Shown: positions 25,374 through 33,947 of the stretch, piece after piece
How positions within the stretch are numbered: position 1 is the stretch's first letter
Layout: each line of letters begins with the position of its first letter
NCBI GenBank assembly: GCA_963794615.1
Contig: CAWCEP010000005.1
Location: 310,001 to 374,000, forward strand
DNA: 64,000 nucleotides
Source: Chersky-840 sp963794615
GTDB lineage: Bacteria > Actinomycetota > Acidimicrobiia > Acidimicrobiales > UBA8190
Direction of reading: 5' to 3'
Position numbers and translations under genes: made by a program
The notes under the pieces: generated by a model
Told to the model about the DNA's origin: nothing
The model's input: only the letters and a program-made list of their open reading frames with translations
The model's database searches: none

Positions 25374-25401
25374 GTTGGAGGTTCGAGCCCTCCCCCGCCA
25401 G
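25374..25401 (+). repeat. att-like direct repeat, copy 2
   Basis: Identical over 28 bases to 24513-24540, the 3' part of tRNA-Gln. The upstream sequence here (GGGTTCAACGGATACTCGAC) only faintly resembles a tRNA 5' half and cannot fold into a full cloverleaf, so this is a partial copy (attR-like), not a second tRNA gene. Confidence 0.75.
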
Positions 25402-25485
25402 CGAAGCCCATGATCGGCGAGCGCAGCGCGAGTGAGCGGCTCAGTCAGTCAGCGCCAAATCCCAGACAGGCGCGCCAGGGGATAA

Positions 25486-25728
25486 TCAGGTGTGAGGTGC
25501 CTTGTCTCCGGCGCGATCTAGCCGCTGGAAGGTATCAAGATCTCGGGCCCATTTGAAGATTCTGGGCGAGGTCGGCACAAGCTGGAGTCCAGCCGAGATG
25601 GCCAGCCTGTCCGCCTCGGATGCCGTTCCTTGTCGGTGTTCTTCGTCGCCGTTCGAATACACGATGACAAACCATGGCGAGTCGCCGCCCTGGCTCAGCC
25701 CCGAAATGCTCTCGATCTCGTCGGCCAT
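25486..25728 (-). CDS. Hypothetical small protein, 80 residues
   Basis: A small acidic-to-neutral protein beginning MADEIESISGLSQGGDSPW, followed by FVIVYSNGDEEHRQGTASEAD and a Leu/Pro/Arg tail. No family is recognised. The balanced composition (beta strand WFVIVYSNGD, helix EADRLAISAGL) argues for a real gene. ATG 25728 follows GGGGGATG; the frame continues upstream to 25824 but with less protein-like sequence. It lies just outside the right att-like repeat in lower-GC DNA and may be accessory cargo. There is no signal peptide. Confidence 0.5.
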   Translation of the reverse strand: MADEIESISGLSQGGDSPWFVIVYSNGDEEHRQGTASEADRLAISAGLQLVPTSPRIFKWARDLDTFQRLDRAGDKAPHT

Positions 25729-26560
25729 GACCACATCCCCCAATGGTTCCTCCGCGGGCACTCGGCAGATCTGGGGCCGAGTCCGGCTGGGCCCCCGAGT
25801 ACCAACGACCGAGACAAGGTACAAGAGACCTCGATGTCACCCAGGGGATAACCGAAGGCAGTCGCGCGTGACATGGCATCAGCTGGGCAAACTCGAAGCG
25901 ACTCACCTTCAAGTGGTGTCCGGAACGAACCTCAAGAAAGCAGAAGGGTTGCTCGGGGACAGTCTGAGAACAGCAAGACCAGAAGGTTGCTGATCGATAC
26001 GACGGGAGCACCACTGCCTGGCGGCCTTTTCAGGAGCGAGAAGGGTTGGGCCGGTGGAGACCTGGTCCAGCGACCCTCGACTTGGCCATCATCCTTTCGT
26101 TCCGATCCCGGAAGGGGAACGAGGAGCCGCCAGCTGGAAGACGGAGAGCCGCCGTTGCTGCGTCGACGGGAGCAGGAGACGAAATCGGCAACGAACATTC
26201 TCCCGCATCGATAGCGAAAGCAGCGCGACCCCAGGTGGGTCCGAAGGGACACCGGACCCCAGTCGTGGGCCACTGGATCCTCTTGCACCCGTAGAACCAA
26301 AGAACGCCGTGCTCTGTTGACGCAGTGAGCATTGGCACGCTCGCGGCCGTATCCCACCCGGAGCGACGCCAACGGGAGCACGTCGGCCCTACCCGCCGCC
26401 GGGCAGGGCTCGTCGGTTCGGGCGACTCGCGACGGTCGTTCTCCGGGCCCGAGAGGAGCGCTCCGAATCGGTTTGCCGGGTGCGAGCAGGGGCGACACCC
26501 TGGGGGCGCCCTTACGCGAGAGGATGATGGGTCTTGCCACGGACCGACGACCACCGAGCC
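25729..26560. other. Gene-poor accessory stretch
   Basis: About 830 bases with no supported gene. Open frames on both strands are Arg/Ser/Pro-rich, overlap each other and lack ribosome sites. GC is reduced in the first part. I see no tRNA, insertion-sequence ends or strong hairpins. The last 200 bases presumably hold the promoter of the DoxX-Rieske gene. Confidence 0.5.
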
Positions 26561-27808
26561 ATGCCCACGACCGGCGCCCTGCGCCCAGACCGCCGCCGGT
26601 GGCGTCCGAGCTGGGGGCGCCTCGGGCCTCCCGCCCGGGCGACCTCCATGGCGGGCTGGGCCCTCCTGCCCCTGCGGGCCTTTCTCGGAGGCACCTTCAC
26701 CTTCGCCGGGCTCCAGAAACTCGCCAACCCGGGATTCTTCGACGCCTCGAACCCGACGTCGATCCAGGCGCAGCTGGCCTCGGCGGCGCGCGCCAGCCCC
26801 ATCCACACGCTCGTCACCCATCTCCAGCACGTTGCCGTCCCTCTCGGCGTCGCCATCTCCCTGGGCGAGCTCGCCGTGGGTGTGGCCACGCTCGTCGGCC
26901 TGTGGTCGAGAGCAGCGGCCGTCGGCGGGATGCTCTTGTCGTTGAGCCTGTTCCTCACGGTCAGCTACCACTCGAGCCCGTACTACACGGGCTCCGACAT
27001 CGTCTTCCTGTTCGCGTGGCTCCCGCTTCTGGTGGCCGGATCGGGCGGCGTGCTGTCTCTGGACGCGGTAGCGCGCGACGTCGTCCGGGCCGACGTCGGC
27101 GAAGGGCCCGCCACGATCGTCCCCGTGGCGTTCGAGGTCGTCCGACAGGTCTGTGGCGCCTTCGATGCCGGCGCGTGCCGTGCCATGTCGGGCGCCGCCT
27201 GTGAGCCCGCTCCCTGTCCCTATCTGCGACAGGTGCCGACCACGACGACGCTGCCGGGCACCGGGGACATCGACCGGAGGACGTTCACGCTGCAGGGCGT
27301 CTTCGCCGGGGGGTTGGCGGCGGTCGCCCTGGGGGGCGCGGGTCTGGCGGCGGGGCTCGGCCGTCTCGGGAACAAGTCGGGACAAGCCGACTCGGTGGGA
27401 ACGAGCACGCCGACGACGCCGCCATCGACGAGCGGGACCACCGCCACCACCGGGGCGGGATCGGGATCGTCATCCACGACCACGCCCGTGACCAGACCGT
27501 CCGGGGTGCGGGTGGCGTCGGCGAGCTCGGTGCCGGTGGGCGGCTCGGTGACGTTCCAGGACCCGAAGTCAGGTGACCCGGGCATTGTCGTGCAGCCCGA
27601 AGCGGGGACGTTCGCCGCCTTCGATGCCGTCTGTCCGCACGAGGGATGCATCGTGGCGTTCTCCCCGCCGGCGAAGAAGTTCATCTGCCCGTGCCACGGG
27701 TCGGAGTACAACGGGGCCACGGGGGCGTTGTTGCGAGGACCGTCGCCGCACGGTCTGGGTCGGATCGCGGTGAAAGAGGGCCCCGACGGGGGGTTGTACC
27801 TCACCTGA
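26561..27808 (+). CDS. DoxX-like membrane domain fused to a Rieske [2Fe-2S] domain
   Basis: A roughly 415-residue two-part protein. The N-terminal half (about residues 30-190) is a four-helix DoxX/DoxD-type membrane domain: LRAFLGGTFTFAGLQKL, VPLGVAISLGELAVGVATLVGL and SDIVFLFAWLPLLVAG. A Cys-containing stretch follows (GACRAMSGAACEPAPCPY), then another hydrophobic segment after DRRTFTLQG and a Thr/Ser/Gly linker. The C-terminal 100 residues are a Rieske domain with both cluster motifs, CPHEGC and CPCHGS. DoxD is the small subunit of thiosulfate:quinone oxidoreductase, so an electron-transfer role at the membrane is likely. Start uncertain: ATG 26561 is used, with a TTG at 26534 and an ATG at 26648 also in frame. 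Confidence 0.85.
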   Translation: MPTTGALRPDRRRWRPSWGRLGPPARATSMAGWALLPLRAFLGGTFTFAGLQKLANPGFFDASNPTSIQAQLASAARASPIHTLVTHLQHVAVPLGVAISLGELAVGVATLVGLWSRAAAVGGMLLSLSLFLTVSYHSSPYYTGSDIVFLFAWLPLLVAGSGGVLSLDAVARDVVRADVGEGPATIVPVAFEVVRQVCGAFDAGACRAMSGAACEPAPCPYLRQVPTTTTLPGTGDIDRRTFTLQGVFAGGLAAVALGGAGLAAGLGRLGNKSGQADSVGTSTPTTPPSTSGTTATTGAGSGSSSTTTPVTRPSGVRVASASSVPVGGSVTFQDPKSGDPGIVVQPEAGTFAAFDAVCPHEGCIVAFSPPAKKFICPCHGSEYNGATGALLRGPSPHGLGRIAVKEGPDGGLYLT

Positions 27809-27854
27809 TGCGAGCCCCGACCCCAGGCCGGCTGGCGTCCCGCTCGGGCTCGGC

Positions 27855-28091
27855 TCAGTTGATGGTGGTGTGGAGGCCGTCGGGAACGAAGTCGGGTGCG
27901 ACCATCAGCCTGAAGCGCATGACCTCGTCACAGTGCCGGCAGCGTGTGCCGCGCGGTGTGATCCGGCACGCCATCACCCCGGCCAGATGCGGCATGTCGT
28001 AGCCGGCGCAGGTCTTGCCGTCGAGCTCTTCGGAGCAGTACGCGATCTCACCGTCGCGATGCAAGACGAGGCAGCCGTCACAGATCAACAC
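27855..28091 (-). CDS. Small Cys-rich protein A (78 residues)
   Basis: A 78-residue protein with seven Cys: LICDGCLVLHRDG, AYCSEEL, KTCAGYD, MACRIT, TRCRHCDEV. It is clearly paralogous to the protein at 28333-28566: both share V-x-H-x-D-G-x-x-A-Y-C, C-A-G-x-D-x-P-H, A-C-R and C-R-x-C at matching positions. The pattern suggests zinc or Fe-S binding, with C-x2-C near both ends. No family is recognised. It is convergent with the DoxX-Rieske gene. Confidence 0.75.
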   Translation of the reverse strand: MLICDGCLVLHRDGEIAYCSEELDGKTCAGYDMPHLAGVMACRITPRGTRCRHCDEVMRFRLMVAPDFVPDGLHTTIN

Positions 28092-28332
28092 CGCACCCCC
28101 ACCTCACTTCGGTTCGCCTGAGCCCGTTGCCGATGCCCACATCGTCACGTCAGTGACGGTGATCCAGCTCTGAGCCGATGCCCCTTGGTTCAACTATGGA
28201 ATCGGCCTGTGCGTGGCCTGGGTCGAACAAGTGATGCACAACGGCTTCCCACCACGGGTGGTGGTCGTGTCGTGCACGACGGACGGCTCGAGGGTGGTGT
28301 TCAGGTCGGGTACGGCTCGAGCGTGATGGCGC

Positions 28333-28566
28333 TCAGGCCGGCGTCAGGGTGGCCGACGCCCCGGCGCGCGGTTCGGTCGGCTCCGAGGACGGGCCGGGCG
28401 CGTCCGTGCAGTAGCGGCATCGGTCCCCGTCGACGACGCGACAGGCGAAGAAGCCTCCCCGATGAGGATGGTCCTCGCCCGCGCACCTGCGCCCGCCGGT
28501 CTCCTCGGTGCAGTAGGCGACCGTCCCGTCGCCGTGCACCACCAGTTGACCGGGGCAACTCCTCAT
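28333..28566 (-). CDS. Small Cys-rich protein B (77 residues), paralogue of A
   Basis: A 77-residue protein starting MRSCPGQLVVHGDGTVAYC, followed by TEETGGRRCAGEDHPH, FFACRVV and DRCRYCTDAPG. Five of A's seven Cys align, plus the His and Gly-Asp positions; the tail (PGPSSEPTEPRAG) differs. ATG 28566 lies 10 bases after a GGAGGAG ribosome site. It sits between protein A and dnaE2, all on the minus strand. A second protein-like frame (CEILKTPTLGADIGEE) just upstream could be a separate small protein or a frameshifted N-terminal extension. The function is unknown. Confidence 0.72.
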   Translation of the reverse strand: MRSCPGQLVVHGDGTVAYCTEETGGRRCAGEDHPHRGGFFACRVVDGDRCRYCTDAPGPSSEPTEPRAGASATLTPA

Positions 28567-28754
28567 GGTCGTGCGTCTCCTCCATGTCGCTCGAGACGGC
28601 ATCGATCTCGGGCGACCCCCCCAACTCCGGCACCACGCTCGGCGGGAACGTCTCTTCACCGATATCGGCGCCGAGCGTGGGCGTCTTGAGGATTTCGCAA
28701 CGCCTCCCCAACACGGGGCACCCGACGGTGGGGCACCGTGGGTGCGGGCCGCCG

Positions 28755-31700
28755 TCAGCGGAAGTCGCGCGAGCCCTGGACGACGGGGGCGGGGCCGAGG
28801 TCCAGGGGGAGGATCTTTTCGGCCACGACGCTCACCACGCCGTCGACCCGCTCGAGACGGCCCCGGACCAGGAGGGCCGGTGCTCCCCGGGCCACGGGGC
28901 GCCACCGTTCCCAGGCACCGGGGGAGCAGATGACGTTGACCATGCCGGTCTCGTCCTCGAGGTTGAGGAACACGGTGCCCTTGGCGCTCTCGGGGCGTTG
29001 ACGATGCGTGACCACCCCACCCACGCACACCTTGCCGTCGGTCTCCGCCCCCACCAACCGCCCGGCGGGGATCACCCCCATGGCGTCGAGGCGGGGGCGG
29101 GCGAGCTCCACCGCGGTCATGCCCACGGTGAGACCGGTGGCCCACATGTCGGCTTCCACCTCCTCGAGCGGCGTGAGGTCGGGAAGCGGGGGTGCCTCTT
29201 CCCCCGACACGAGCCCCGGCAGTCGCTCCGCGGTGCCGTGGGCGAGCGCGCCGGCCGCCCACAGCGTCCGACGCCTTCCGTGCATCTCGGGAGCGCCGTC
29301 ACGCGGTGCCAATGCCTCGAGGGCGCCGGCGGTGGCGAGGGCTTCGAGTTGGGGCCGACCCGTCCCGGTCCGTCGCACCAGGTCCTCCACCGACGAGTAG
29401 GGGGCGCTCTCGGCGATGCGTTGCGCCACGCCCTCGCCGATCCCTCGCACCGAGGTGAGCCCGAGCCTGACGGCGGGTTGGCGATCGCCGGCGCTGCGCC
29501 TGTCGAGACCCCATTCCAAGGTGGCCCCGACCCCGGACGCGTCGACGTGGGGAGGGTGCACCGTCACACCGTGGCGCCGGGCGTCGGCCACCAACGACTG
29601 CGGTGACCAGAACCCCATGGGCTGGGCGTTGAGCAGTCCGGCGCAGAATGCCGCCGGGTAGTGCCATTTGAGCCACACGCTCGAGTACACGAGATAGGCG
29701 AACGACACCGCGTGGCTCTCGGGAAAGCCGAAGTTGGCGAAGGCGGCCAGCTTGTCCACGATCTCTTGCGCCACCGCGCCGGTGATGTCGCGCTCGGCCA
29801 TGCCGGCGAAGAGCCGCTCGGACAGGCGGGCCATGCGCGCTCCCGACCGCTTGGCGCTCATGGCCTGACGTAGCTCGTCGGCCTCGGCGGCGGTGAATCC
29901 CGCCGCGTCGATGGCGATGTGCATGAGCTGTTCCTGGAACAGCGGCACGCCGAGCGTCTTGCGGAGCGCCCGTTCGAGCCGCGGGTGCGGGGGGTCGGGA
30001 GCTTCGAGGCCCTGTCGCCGTCGGATGTAGGGGTGCACCGACCCTCCCTGGATGGGCCCGGGCCGGATGATCGCCACTTCGATCACGAGATCGGCGAAGC
30101 AGCGCGGCCGGATGCGGGGAAGCGTGGCCATCTGGGCCCGGCTCTCCACCTGGAACACTCCCACCGTGTCGGCACGGCACAACATGTCGTAGACGGCCTC
30201 CTCCTGGTCGAGCATGGCCAGGTCGATGTGCACGCCGTGGGCGGCGTTGATCAGGTCGACGGTGAGGTGGACCGCTTCGAGCATGCCCAGCCCGAGCAGG
30301 TCGAATTTGACGAGACCGGCCGCGGCACAGTCGTCCTTGTCCCATTGCAGGGCACTGCGGCCCGGATGGCGCGCCCATTCCACCGGGCACACCTCGATGA
30401 CGGGTCGGTCACAGAGCACCATCCCTCCCGAGTGCAGGCCGAGATGGCGGGGGAAGTCGAGGAGGTCGTGGGCGAGCTGTCCGACGAGGGGGGGGAGAGG
30501 ACCGCCCCGGTCGAGGGGCTCGCCGCGGTCGACGGCCTTGGCCCACGCGTCCACCTCCTCGGCGCTGTGGCCCAGGGCCTTGCCCACGTCGCGGATGGCG
30601 GACCGGGCCCGATAGGTGATGACGTTGGCGACCTGGGCCGCGCAGTGACGGCCGTAGCGCTCGTAGACGTAGGTGATGACCTCCTCGCGCCGGCCCGATT
30701 CGATGTCGACGTCGATGTCGGGCGGCCCGTCGCGCTCGGGGGAGAGGAACCGCTCGAACAACAACCCCAGGGCCACAGGGTCGGCACGGGTGATGCCGAG
30801 CGCGAAGCAGACGGCGGAGTTGGCGGCCGAGCCCCGGCCCTGGCAGTAGATGTCGTGGCGGCGGCAGAACTCCACGATGTCCCAGACGATGAGGAAGTAC
30901 CCGGCGTACCCGAGGGTGCCGATCACCTCGAGCTCGTGGTCGATCTGGGTCCACGCACCGAGCACCCGCTCCCTCGCCGGTGGGCCGTAGCGGTCGTGCC
31001 CGCCCCGCTTCACCAGTTCCACCAGCCAGCTGTGCTCGTCGTGCCCGGGGGGCACCGCGCAGTCGGGGAGGCCCGGAGCCACCAGGTGGAGGTCGAAGGC
31101 GCACGCCCGGCCGATCTCGGCGGCCCGGGCCACGGCGCCGGGCCAGCGGGCGAAGCGGCGTTCCTGCTCTGCCCCCGACCGCAGATGGGCGGTGGCGGCC
31201 GAGGGGAGCCAACCGTCGAGCTCGGCCAGCGGTTGCCGGGCGCGCACCGCGGCCAGGGTGGCGGCGAGCGGGCGCCGGGCCGGGGTGGCGTAGTGGACGT
31301 TGTTGGTGGCCACCATGGCCACGCCCCGCACCGCGGCCAGATGGGCGAGGGCGTCGTTGCGCGCCGTGTCGAGCGGGTCGCCGTGGTCCCAGAGCTCCAC
31401 GGCCACGTCGTCGGGCCCGAAGGCCTCGACCAACCGGTCGAGGGCGCGGCCGGCCGCGGCCGGACCGGTGGTGGTGAGGGCGGTGGCGACCGCACCCTTG
31501 CGGCATCCGGTCAGGACCACCCAGTGCCCGCCGTGGCCGGGGCCGTGGTGGTGGCGGGCCAGGTCCTCGAGGGTGCAGGTGGGCCGGCCCTTCTCCCCCC
31601 GGCGAGGTGCGCCTCGGTGATGGTCCGGCTCAGACGGGCGTAGCCCTCCGGGTCCCGGGCCAGGACCACCAGGTGCGTGCCGAGGGGGTCGGGGGCGCCG

Positions 31701-31945
31701 GTGCGCCCCTCCGCCCGCCCGCCCTCCTCCACCAGGGTGAGCTCGGAGCCGAACACCGACGCCATCCCCAGGGTCCGGGCCGTCTCGGCGAAGCGGACCA
31801 CCCCGTACAGGCCGTCGTGGTCGGTGAGGGCGAGGGCGTCGAGACCCAGCCGGGCCGCCTCGGCGACGAGCTCCTCGGGGTGCGAGGCACCGTCGAGGAA
31901 GCTGAAGTTGGAGTGGCAGTGGAGCTCCGCGTACGGGGCGGTCAT
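28755..31945 (-). pseudogene. dnaE2: Error-prone DNA polymerase DnaE2, frame broken by one base
   Basis: DnaE2 is the SOS-induced translesion C-family polymerase working with ImuA and ImuB. The PHP domain begins MTAPYAELHCHSNFSFLDG at 31945 and runs in one frame to THLVVLARDPEGYARL and ITEAHLAGG; the rest continues in another frame from EKGRPTCTLEDLARHHHG. The change falls at a run of six G (minus strand, 31595-31600); a seventh G would restore LAGGEKGRPT, as in normal DnaE2. Total span 3191 bases is one short of 1064 codons. Everything after is intact: the polymerase site PPDIDVDIESGRREEV, the helix-hairpin-helix region and the C-terminal OB fold (VCVGGVVTHRQRP). Either a sequencing error or true inactivation. 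imuB ends 15 bases upstream. Confidence 0.9.
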
Positions 31946-31960
31946 GGTGCTGCGCCCCCG

Positions 31961-33085
31961 TCAGTCGTAGGTGGCTTCCAGCCACCAGCCCCCCCGCTCC
32001 CGCGTGAGCAGGTGGGCGGTGTGGGGGGTGACGACCTGCATGCGGGCTTGGCGGCGCCGGGCCCGGACGGACCACCACCGCTCGTCGGATGGCCAGGGCC
32101 CCGCCCATCCGACCACCTCGACCCACGCCCCTCCCGCCACCGACAGCCGGGCCGGGACGGTGGTGGCCATCCCGCTGCCGGTGACGCCCACGGGCCGGCT
32201 GGCGGCGTCGGTGAGCAGGGTGGGCAGAGGCCGGCTGTGGACCACGGCGGGCGCCGGTGGGGGGACCTGTCCCGGCCACGGCCCCCCCGGGTCCGCTCCC
32301 GAGTGGCCGAGGCCGGTCCAGGGGACGAACCGGGCGCGCTGGGCGGGCCCCCGCCCCCCCTGGAGCCGTCCCCGCACCACGGCTTCGGCGCCGAGCAGCT
32401 CCTGGACGCCGGCCACGGCCCGACCGGCCCGGGCATCGGCATCGGCCGAGTCGCCCCAGAACCCGACCTGGGCGGCCCCCCCGGGGGTGGCGGGCCCGGG
32501 GGTGAGGGCAGGGAACAAGAGCCGGAAGCCGGGCAGCTCCCCCTCGGTCCCCCGGGCCACCCGCTGGCACAGGGCCCCTTCCTTCCCGAATCGGGCCAGC
32601 ACCTGGGGGCCGGGCAGCGCCGCGAACCCGCCCAGTGTGCGTATCCCCAGGCGGACGAGCAGGTCGCCGAGCTCGGGACGGTCGAGGGTGGCCACCGGCC
32701 AGGGGGCGAGGAACGAGGAGGTCTCGCCGGGAGCGACGATCACGGGCTCGCCGTCGAACGCGGCCCGGGCGGCCAGGACGGCGGCGAACAGGCCGTCGGC
32801 CACCCCCACGCCGGCCGGTTCCCGGGCCTTCCCCCCGCCGGCGGACCGTCCGGCCACCCCCACGCCGGCCATGGCTTCGGCGGCCATGGCAGCCAGGACC
32901 CCGTCTCCTCCGAAGTATCGGGACGGGCCCCGGGTGGGGACGGCACACACCCCGGGACGGACGGGGTCGACGCGCGTGGCGAACGCCCCCAGGGCCGCCA
33001 CCATGGCGTCGAAGGCCCGCGCCTCGCGGCCGAGCTCCTGTTCCTCAAGGATCCCGGGACACCACAGCACGAGCAGCCGCTGCAC
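31961..33085 (-). CDS. imuB: ImuB, catalytically inactive Y-family polymerase-like protein
   Basis: A 374-residue Y-family polymerase homologue. In known systems ImuB lacks the catalytic acids and instead docks DnaE2 to the beta clamp. The N-terminus VQRLLVLWCPG matches ImuB, as do PTRGPSRYFGGDGVLAAM and the finger-palm region DLLVRLGIRTLGGFAALPG. The C-terminal segment (RWWSVRARRRQARMQV ... GGWWLEATYD) is characteristic. The start is GTG 33085, preceded by GGAGGAGGCAGAAG; a longer frame upstream overlaps imuA. It overlaps the imuA 3' end by 41 bases. A clamp-binding Q-motif is not obvious by eye. Confidence 0.9.
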   Translation of the reverse strand: MQRLLVLWCPGILEEQELGREARAFDAMVAALGAFATRVDPVRPGVCAVPTRGPSRYFGGDGVLAAMAAEAMAGVGVAGRSAGGGKAREPAGVGVADGLFAAVLAARAAFDGEPVIVAPGETSSFLAPWPVATLDRPELGDLLVRLGIRTLGGFAALPGPQVLARFGKEGALCQRVARGTEGELPGFRLLFPALTPGPATPGGAAQVGFWGDSADADARAGRAVAGVQELLGAEAVVRGRLQGGRGPAQRARFVPWTGLGHSGADPGGPWPGQVPPPAPAVVHSRPLPTLLTDAASRPVGVTGSGMATTVPARLSVAGGAWVEVVGWAGPWPSDERWWSVRARRRQARMQVVTPHTAHLLTRERGGWWLEATYD

Positions 33086-33860
33086 CTTCTGCCTCCTCCA
33101 CCTCTTTGTTGCTGGTTCCCATGGCGCCGGGGCCGGTGCCCGTGGCACCGGCCGTCACCTGCCCCGAGGGGGCCGGGAGCCACAGCCGGACCCGCACCGG
33201 GCGGCCGGCGGCACGCCGACCGCAGGCCAGAACCTCCAGGTGGCGGCCCTGGAGGTGCCCGTGGCCGGCCTCCACCCCCTGCCACGCCCCGGCCTCCATG
33301 GTGAGCTGGACATCGGCCCCCTCGGGCCACGCCCGGGCCCCCAGCACCACGAGCACACCCCGGCGCTCCCGGGCCCGGGCCGCCAGCCGCCGGGCCACCC
33401 CCGGTCGCACCGCCCCGGGCGGTGCGACGAGCACGACGTCCATGCCGTCGAAGAGGGTGGCCGCCACCTGGGCCCACAGGGGACCGGGCCGGGGGACGAG
33501 CACGAGGTGCCCGAGGTCCACCCCGAGCTCGGCACAGGCCACCATCCCCGGGTCGGCCATGCCCACGGCCGCGCACCACGAGGCGGTCGAGGCGGCGGCG
33601 AGAAGGGCGAACCCCAGGGTGGTGCTCCCACCGGGGGCGCCCTCACCGGTGCCGACGGTCACGACGCCACCCCGTTGCAGGCCTCCCCGGGGGAAGAGGG
33701 GACCGAGGGCGGGGAGCACGGGCAGGAGCTGGTCCCGGCTCGAGGAGGTGGGCCGGGCCCGGGCGGCCAGCGTGGTGCTGATGTGGCCGGACCCGACAGG
33801 ACGTTTCCCCTGCTGGAGTGGGATGGACGGGGCCGGGGTACCGGAGCTGTGGGGGCCCAT
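33045..33860 (-). CDS. imuA: ImuA-type RecA-like mutasome protein
   Basis: A 271-residue protein in the place and with the fold of actinobacterial ImuA', a RecA-like partner of ImuB and DnaE2. The Walker A position reads GTGEGAPGGSTT, so the usual Gly-Lys-Thr is replaced by Gly-Ser-Thr; loss of the Lys is typical for this group. The hydrophobic strand DGMDVVLVAPPGA is in the Walker B place. The C-terminus is charged with a GPGAMGTSNKEVEEAE tail. ATG 33860 lies 11 bases from a LexA palindrome, so expression should be SOS-controlled. First gene of imuA-imuB-dnaE2. Confidence 0.85.
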   Translation of the reverse strand: MGPHSSGTPAPSIPLQQGKRPVGSGHISTTLAARARPTSSSRDQLLPVLPALGPLFPRGGLQRGGVVTVGTGEGAPGGSTTLGFALLAAASTASWCAAVGMADPGMVACAELGVDLGHLVLVPRPGPLWAQVAATLFDGMDVVLVAPPGAVRPGVARRLAARARERRGVLVVLGARAWPEGADVQLTMEAGAWQGVEAGHGHLQGRHLEVLACGRRAAGRPVRVRLWLPAPSGQVTAGATGTGPGAMGTSNKEVEEAEGAAAARAVVSRDP

Positions 33861-33871
33861 GCTCGGACACT

Positions 33872-33889
33872 ATCGAACATATGTTCGAT
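33872..33889. promoter_or_regulatory. LexA (SOS) box
   Basis: ATCGAACATATGTTCGAT is a perfect 18-base palindrome and matches the actinobacterial LexA consensus TCGAAC-N4-GTTCGA exactly. It is placed 11 bases upstream of imuA, so LexA would block the promoter until DNA damage triggers its cleavage. This is the standard control of imuA-imuB-dnaE2 mutasomes. Confidence 0.95.
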
Positions 33890-33947
33890 CCACCACCGGG
33901 AATCTCCGCCCCCGTCCGATCCCGGGTGCGGCGGGGGACGGGCCCGG

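Larger units (their letters stand above)
24541..25401. mobile_element. 861-bp tRNA-bounded mini-island (integrated element or remnant)
   Basis: The segment between the two 28-base tRNA-Gln repeats is visibly less GC-rich than its surroundings, contains one secreted-protein gene and a tandem palindromic repeat, and has no integrase. It could be a passenger mini-element mobilised in trans, or the scar of a larger element that lost its core. The atypical composition continues past the right repeat to about 25.9 kb. Confidence 0.5.

Noticed and set aside
25340..25401. Second tRNA gene at the right att-like repeat
   Set aside because: Only the 3' half matches. No acceptor 5' strand, D arm or proper anticodon arm can be formed.
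25932..26540. Possible 200-residue minus-strand protein in the accessory stretch
   Set aside because: Arg/Ser/Pro-rich, no ribosome site, overlapped by equally long frames on the other strand.
28134..28160. Imperfect inverted repeat around CGTCACGTCAGTGACG between the two Cys-rich genes
   Set aside because: Short imperfect arms and no T tract; not strong enough for a terminator or operator.
31946..32948. Upstream extension of the dnaE2 main frame across imuB
   Set aside because: The translation is Arg/Gly/Pro-rich shadow of imuB; the true DnaE2 N-terminus is the PHP domain in the other frame.
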